This document shows positions 30,945-34,479 of a stretch of DNA of 34,479 nucleotides, one piece after another (within the stretch, counting starts at the first letter, position 1; every line of letters begins with the position of its first letter). The notes below the pieces were generated by a model, which searched no databases, was not told where the DNA came from, and saw nothing but the letters and a program-made list of their open reading frames with translations. Source of the DNA: Dehalococcoidia bacterium (lineage in GTDB: Bacteria > Chloroflexota > Dehalococcoidia > Tepidiformales > Tepidiformaceae); NCBI GenBank assembly GCA_022826585.1, contig JAJDUR010000097.1, forward strand, positions 1 through 34,479, given 5' to 3'. Made by a program: the position numbers and the translations under genes.

Positions 30945-32045
30945 TCAGCTCGGCAGAACCGAGACCGAGTCGAGGTCGAGGATGGTGTTGAACGAGCGCT
31001 TCGAGACCTCGGCCGCGATCTGCACGGCGCGCTCGTTGTGGGCCATGCCCCCGCCCATCGCCACGGGATACATCACGCACCACAGGCAGGCGAGGCGGTA
31101 GTCCTCGAAGCAGTCGTCGAAGGAGTAGTCGCGCACGCCCCCCGCCACCAGGCCGTCGTGGTAGCGCTTCACGAGCGCCCGCTCGTGCTCGCGCCGCAGC
31201 TCGACGTCGATGCTCTGGCTCATGAAGTAGGCCACGTCGTACGGGCCGCGCCCGCGCGACATCAGCTGCCAGTCGATGATCGTGATGGGGTCGCCTTCCC
31301 GTTCCGGGAAGAACATGTTGTCGAGCCGGTAGTCGCCGTGCACGAGCGTCATGGGCCCGCGGCTGAGCTGCTGGCCGAGCCAGATCAGCCCCTCCCACGT
31401 GCGCTCGATGATGTCCGCCATGCCCGGGGGAAGGAGGTGCGAGCGCTCCTCCTGGTACGTGGGCCACAGGCTCGGCAGCGTCTGCGCCGTCATCGCCCAG
31501 ACGGGCCCGTCGAAGGCGGGCACCCACGAGATCGTGTCTTCCTCGGCCCGCCCCCACCAGATCGCGTGCAGGTCCGCGATCTGGGTCATGAGCTGCTCCG
31601 CCTCCTTCAGCGAGGCGCCCGCAAGCTGGTCGCCCACCCGCAGCTTGCCGTCGAGGTCCTCGAGCAGGATCACCCCGTTCCCCGTCTCCCCGTCGATGTC
31701 GGCGTAGTACGCCTCGGGCGTCGGCATCGCCGTGATGGTGCTCTTGATCTCGTTGAAGAACCGCGCCTCCCGCTCGTAGACCTGGTACTGAAGCGCGAGC
31801 GCCCGGTTCACCTCCACCGCCGCGGGAAACTTGGCGACTACGGTCGAGGGGGCGCCCGCCACCGCGCCGTCGTAGGTAAGCGTGAGCCGAGCGAGCGAAC
31901 CCAGGAAGCCCGCCCCCTCGCCCACCGGCGTCGTCTCCACGCCGGTCACGGACTCGTTGCCCAGGGTGCCGCCCGACTGCAGGGCGGCGGTGACCCACTC
32001 TGGCGTGAACTCCTCGGCGGTCATCGGGATGGGCAGGTCTGACAT
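30945..32045 (-). CDS. Ecdysteroid-kinase-like phosphotransferase, copy 2
   Basis: 366 residues, tandem paralogue of the following gene. All kinase motifs are intact: V-A-K-F, L-V-H-G-D-Y-R-L-D-N-M-F-F and I-I-D-W-Q-L-M-S-R-G-R-G-P-Y. The strongest conservation between the copies is in the catalytic loop and the C-terminal Y-S-F-D-D-C-F-E-D-Y-R-L-A segment; the substrate-facing middle (about 120-200) differs more, which suggests different acceptors. ATG 32045 has GGAGGG upstream and a TAGGAT hexamer 20 bases before it. The likely role is phosphorylation of an alcohol or sterol-like compound. Substrate unknown. Confidence 0.88.
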   Translation of the reverse strand: MSDLPIPMTAEEFTPEWVTAALQSGGTLGNESVTGVETTPVGEGAGFLGSLARLTLTYDGAVAGAPSTVVAKFPAAVEVNRALALQYQVYEREARFFNEIKSTITAMPTPEAYYADIDGETGNGVILLEDLDGKLRVGDQLAGASLKEAEQLMTQIADLHAIWWGRAEEDTISWVPAFDGPVWAMTAQTLPSLWPTYQEERSHLLPPGMADIIERTWEGLIWLGQQLSRGPMTLVHGDYRLDNMFFPEREGDPITIIDWQLMSRGRGPYDVAYFMSQSIDVELRREHERALVKRYHDGLVAGGVRDYSFDDCFEDYRLACLWCVMYPVAMGGGMAHNERAVQIAAEVSKRSFNTILDLDSVSVLPS

Positions 32046-32065
32046 GGGGTTCCCTCCAGCCGGGC

Positions 32066-32071
32066 ATCCTA
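32066..32071 (-). promoter_or_regulatory. -10 element (TAGGAT) for the tandem kinase pair
   Basis: TAGGAT on the minus strand, 20 bases before ATG 32045, with the GGAGGG ribosome site between. The gap to the divergent channel gene is about 115 bases. Confidence 0.35.
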
Positions 32072-32160
32072 GGACTCCCGCCCCTTGCGAGCCACGCCGG
32101 GACGGGGCTCCCGGACCCGCGCCGCATCGGTCCGGAAGCATGCAAGGGTCATGCTGCCGT

Positions 32161-32166
32161 TATGCT
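32161..32166 (+). promoter_or_regulatory. -10-like TATGCT overlapping the first possible start of the channel gene
   Basis: TATGCT followed by CCCCCTCG, matching the pattern used elsewhere. It overlaps ATG 32162, so if it is a real -10 box the protein must begin downstream, most likely at GTG 32237 after GGGGGAG (32219-32225). Confidence 0.35.
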
Positions 32167-33082
32167 CCCCCTCGCCCGGGCGGACGCTGCCGCCGTGCCG
32201 TCGGGGTCCGCACTTGCCGGGGGAGCAGTCGACAGCGTGGTGAACCGGATGGTGGAAGCGTTCACGCCCAACGAGATCGCCCGGCGCGTCGAGACGGTCG
32301 GGACGGCCCGAACCTACCTCGGGGTCTTCTCCACCCTCGGCCTTGCGATCATGGCCGGCGTCTTCATAGCGCTCGGCGGGGCACTGACGGGGACCATCGC
32401 CGTCGATTCGGGGCTGGGCGCGGGTCCTACGCGCCTCCTCATGGGGTTGGGCCTCTCCATGGGCCTGTTCATGGTGGTCATCACGGGGGCCGAGCTCTTC
32501 ACCGGCAACAACCTGATGCTGATGAGCCTCCTCAGCCGTCGCATCCGCCTGTTCGCCCTGGGCCGCAACTGGCTGCTCGCCTACGTCGGCAACCTGGCGG
32601 GGGCGCTCCTCATCGTCACCCTGGTCTTCTATGGGCGCTGGTGGGTGCAGGGAGACTTCTCCTTCGGCGGCGCCGCCCTTGGCATCGCCGACGCCAAGGT
32701 CAACCTCTCCTTCGAGGCTGCCTTCCTGCGAGGCATCCTCGCCAACATGCTGGTCTGCCTCGCCATCTGGATGGCCATGGCCGGACGCACCGTGGTGGAC
32801 AAGCTGCTGGGGGTCACGCTGCCCATCACCGCCTTCGTGGCCGCCGGCTTCGAGCACAGCATCGCCAACATGTACTTCCTCCCGCTGGGACTGCTCGTCG
32901 CGGAAGAGCCCGACGTTCTCGCCGCTGCGGGCGTGGCCGGCGGCGACCTTGATCGCCTGACCCTCCCCTGGGTCGTCCACAACCTGGCGGCCGTCACGCT
33001 TGGCAACATCGTCGGGGGCGCGCTGATCGGGTTGATCCACTGGTTCCTGCACCTCCGCAGCCAGCGGGGCGAGGAAGCCTGA
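32162..33082 (+). CDS. Formate/nitrite transporter (FNT) family channel
   Basis: Up to 306 residues with six to seven helices. FNT signatures: G-A-E-L-F-T-G-N-N in the second repeat-helix region, N-L-A-G-A-L-L, N-M-L-V-C-L-A-I-W-M-A and G-F-E-H-S-I-A-N-M-Y-F with the central pore His. The family forms pentamers that pass formate, nitrite, hydrosulfide or short acids across the inner membrane. Which ion cannot be told; no formate or nitrite enzyme is adjacent. The start is doubtful: ATG 32162 has no ribosome site and overlaps a -10-like TATGCT, while GTG 32237 follows GGGGGAG and sits just before the conserved F-T-P-N-E-I-A-R-R region. I give the outer limit. Confidence 0.88.
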   Translation: MLPLARADAAAVPSGSALAGGAVDSVVNRMVEAFTPNEIARRVETVGTARTYLGVFSTLGLAIMAGVFIALGGALTGTIAVDSGLGAGPTRLLMGLGLSMGLFMVVITGAELFTGNNLMLMSLLSRRIRLFALGRNWLLAYVGNLAGALLIVTLVFYGRWWVQGDFSFGGAALGIADAKVNLSFEAAFLRGILANMLVCLAIWMAMAGRTVVDKLLGVTLPITAFVAAGFEHSIANMYFLPLGLLVAEEPDVLAAAGVAGGDLDRLTLPWVVHNLAAVTLGNIVGGALIGLIHWFLHLRSQRGEEA

Positions 33083-33115
33083 CCGACGGTCCTCTCCCGG
33101 CGACCGCGGATGCGC

Positions 33116-33121
33116 TAGGCT
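33116..33121 (+). promoter_or_regulatory. -10 element (TAGGCT) for the aldolase gene
   Basis: GCGC, TAGGCT, TCCCC, with the ATG at 33145 after a 23-base interval containing GGAGG (33135-33139). The same 11-base string precedes the MFS gene. Confidence 0.4.
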
Positions 33122-33144
33122 TCCCCTCGCGATCGGAGGCGGCC

Positions 33145-33972
33145 ATGAACGGCGCAGAGCTGAAGGCGAAGACCCGCGCGGGAGGCATCGTCTACGGGAC
33201 GATGCTCTCCGCCGCCCGCAACCCCCGCTGGGCCACGACCGTCGCCGGCCTCGGCCTCGACTACGTCATCATCGATAGCGAGCACGCCCCCCGCGGCCGC
33301 ACCGAGATCGCCGACCTCCTCGCCGGCCTCAACAGCGTCGACGTCGTGCCCATCGTGCGCGTTCCCATCCCCAGCTCGCACTACATCACCATGGCGCTCG
33401 ATGCCGGCGCCCAGGGCATCCTCGCCCCCTACTGCGAGACCCCCGACGAGGTCCGCGAGGTTGTCGGGGCGACGAAGTGGCGGCCGCTCAAGGGTGAGCT
33501 CGTGCGCCGAGTCGTCGAGCAGGGCGAGTTCCCCAGCGATGCCTCCCGCGAATACCTCGAGCGGCGCAACCGCAACAGTGTCTGCATCGTCGGCATCGAG
33601 AGCGTGCCCGCCATGGAGGCGCTCGACGACATCGTCGCGATCGAGGGCGTCGACGCCATCTTCGTCGGCCCCAACGACCTCAGCATCTCCCTCGGCGTCC
33701 CCGACCGGTACGACCACCCCGACTACGAGGCCGCCCTGCGCACCATCATCGCCACCTGCCAGGGACGGGGCATTCCCGTCCTCATCCATCACCAGACTCC
33801 GGACCTGTCGGCGAAGTGGTTGCGCGAGGGCGCCCGCTTCGTCCTGCACTGCACCGAGACGCGCGCCGTGCACAACGCCTTCCGGGAGGAGTTCGGCGCC
33901 ATCCGCGCCGTCGGCGAGGAGATCGGTGGTGGGGAAGCCGAGGACGTGGGCGAGTCCCCCGAAACCATCTGA
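33145..33972 (+). CDS. HpcH/HpaI family aldolase
   Basis: 275 residues, a metal-dependent class II pyruvate-type aldolase barrel. Key segments: Y-V-I-I-D-S-E-H-A-P with the catalytic His, P-I-V-R-V-P with the pyruvate-binding Arg, A-L-D-A-G-A-Q-G-I-L-A-P, I-V-G-I-E-S with the metal Glu and F-V-G-P-N-D-L-S-I-S-L-G with the metal Asp. Family members cleave 4-hydroxy-2-oxo acids to pyruvate plus an aldehyde, a late step of aromatic or sugar-acid breakdown. The ribosome site GGAGG is 5 bases upstream. The 66-base gap to the crotonase gene has its own promoter-like element. Confidence 0.92.
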   Translation: MNGAELKAKTRAGGIVYGTMLSAARNPRWATTVAGLGLDYVIIDSEHAPRGRTEIADLLAGLNSVDVVPIVRVPIPSSHYITMALDAGAQGILAPYCETPDEVREVVGATKWRPLKGELVRRVVEQGEFPSDASREYLERRNRNSVCIVGIESVPAMEALDDIVAIEGVDAIFVGPNDLSISLGVPDRYDHPDYEAALRTIIATCQGRGIPVLIHHQTPDLSAKWLREGARFVLHCTETRAVHNAFREEFGAIRAVGEEIGGGEAEDVGESPETI

Positions 33973-34002
33973 CGGAACCGCGCCGGGGTATGTCGTGGCG
34001 CG

Positions 34003-34008
34003 TATACT
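34003..34008 (+). promoter_or_regulatory. -10 element (TATACT) for the enoyl-CoA hydratase gene
   Basis: TATACT preceded by GGCGCG, 30 bases before the ATG at 34039. GGGAGG (34023-34028) serves as ribosome site. It is among the best -10 matches in the window; no -35 box is seen. Confidence 0.45.
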
Positions 34009-34038
34009 CACGGCACCTTCACGGGAGGCCAGTGTCCG

Positions 34039-34479
34039 ATGCCTGAATACCAGACTGTGCTCTACGAGAACCTGACGCCCGAGATCGTGCGCGTTCGCAT
34101 GAACCGTCCCGAGGCCCGAAATGCCCAGGACCTGCGGCTCACGCGCGACCTGAACGACGCCTTCGACCATGCCAACCAGGACGACCAGGTGAAGGTCATC
34201 ATCCTCAGCGGCGAGGGCCCGCACTTCAACTCCGGCCACGACATGCGCGGCGGCACCGGACTCGGCTTCAACGACGTCCGCCCCGTCGGCACGTGGGCCA
34301 ACTTCGACCTGGAAGGTGCCGAGGGCGCGATGGCCAAGGAGGAGGAGATCTACCTCCAGATGTGCCGCCGCTGGCGCAACCTGCCCAAGCCCATGATCGC
34401 CGAGGTGCAGGGCAAGACCATCGCCGGCGGCCTCATGCTCGCCTGGGTCTGCGACATCATCATCGCCTCCGACGACGCC
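34039..34479 (+). CDS. Enoyl-CoA hydratase/isomerase (crotonase) family, 5' part
   Basis: The first 147 residues; the gene runs off the window. Crotonase features: V-R-V-R-M-N-R-P-E-A-R-N-A-Q near residue 17, F-N-S-G-H-D-M at about 62-68 forming the first oxyanion/CoA region, P-K-P-M-I-A-E-V-Q-G and I-A-G-G-L-M-L at the second oxyanion-hole glycine pair, then C-D-I-I-I-A-S-D-D-A. A longer than usual insertion (about 72-105) follows the H-D-M motif. The catalytic acid residues would lie just beyond the visible end, so hydratase cannot be told from isomerase or hydrolase. The start is fixed by GGGAGG upstream. Confidence 0.9.
   Translation, partial: MPEYQTVLYENLTPEIVRVRMNRPEARNAQDLRLTRDLNDAFDHANQDDQVKVIILSGEGPHFNSGHDMRGGTGLGFNDVRPVGTWANFDLEGAEGAMAKEEEIYLQMCRRWRNLPKPMIAEVQGKTIAGGLMLAWVCDIIIASDDA

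Noticed and set aside
26931-32045. The three APH-fold proteins as antibiotic-resistance kinases
   Set aside because: Their sequences match the ACAD10/11-associated and ecdysteroid-kinase-like branches, and their context is CoA metabolism.
33115-34239. Long open frame on the minus strand opposite the aldolase and crotonase genes
   Set aside because: It is antisense to two well-recognised genes, has no domain motif, and reflects the codon bias of GC-rich DNA.

Overview
A 34.5 kb, very GC-rich (roughly two thirds G+C) bacterial chromosomal window with about 32 protein genes, one tRNA and almost no non-coding space. Gene content (heme A synthesis and therefore an aa3-type oxidase, F420/FMN luciferase-like oxidoreductases, CaiB-type CoA transferases, a P450, several amidohydrolases, small-molecule kinases, an RCC1-like surface protein) suits an aerobic heterotroph. 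Chloroflexota (Dehalococcoidia/SAR202-like) is my best guess, Actinobacteriota the main alternative; no rRNA or ribosomal protein is present to settle it. Nothing looks like a prophage or transposon, and there is no CRISPR array.

Layout. 1-2.4 kb: the end of a secreted RCC1-repeat protein converging on a VanZ-like membrane protein. 2.5-4.3 kb: an N-acyl-D-amino-acid deacylase-type amidohydrolase carrying one frameshift. 4.4-6.2 kb: a DUF4349/PKD lipoprotein. 6.4-7.9 kb: a cytochrome P450 coupled to a 76-aa protein. 8.0-11.8 kb (minus): NYN nuclease, winged-helix DNA glycosylase-like protein, FAD amino-acid oxidase, and a secreted protein with an internal 165-bp duplication. 11.9-14.5 kb: ctaB-ctaA divergent from a sirtuin. 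14.5-16.2 kb: nitroreductase and LLM oxidoreductase. 16.2-16.8 kb: a HigBA-type toxin-antitoxin pair with a clear operator. 16.9-18.2 kb: LysM/HNH/excalibur lipoprotein and tRNA-Pro(GGG). 18.3-22 kb: MFS transporter, exonuclease III, membrane protein, amidohydrolase. 22-28 kb (minus): a tightly coupled acyl-CoA catabolic operon. 28-34.5 kb: ferredoxin-reductase-like flavoprotein, DinB-like protein, tandem ecdysteroid-kinase-like phosphotransferases, formate/nitrite-type channel, HpcH/HpaI aldolase and the start of an enoyl-CoA hydratase.

The most coherent system is the six-gene operon 27926->22012: kinase, two unlike class III CoA transferases (one lacking the catalytic Asp), a DUF35 Zn-ribbon/OB protein, a Cys-less Ltp2-like thiolase homologue and an LLM oxidoreductase, four of its five junctions being overlaps or a 3-nt gap. 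It resembles the machinery that activates and shortens sterol-like or branched side chains in Actinobacteria, but the substrate is unknown. The P450, ferredoxin-reductase-like flavoprotein, aldolase and crotonase nearby would fit the same type of metabolism.

At the regulatory level, many transcription units start at a TAnnnT hexamer (often TAnnCT followed by C-rich sequence). In six cases this lies only 5-9 bases before a start codon that has no Shine-Dalgarno sequence, which suggests leaderless mRNAs beside ordinary GGAGG-led genes.
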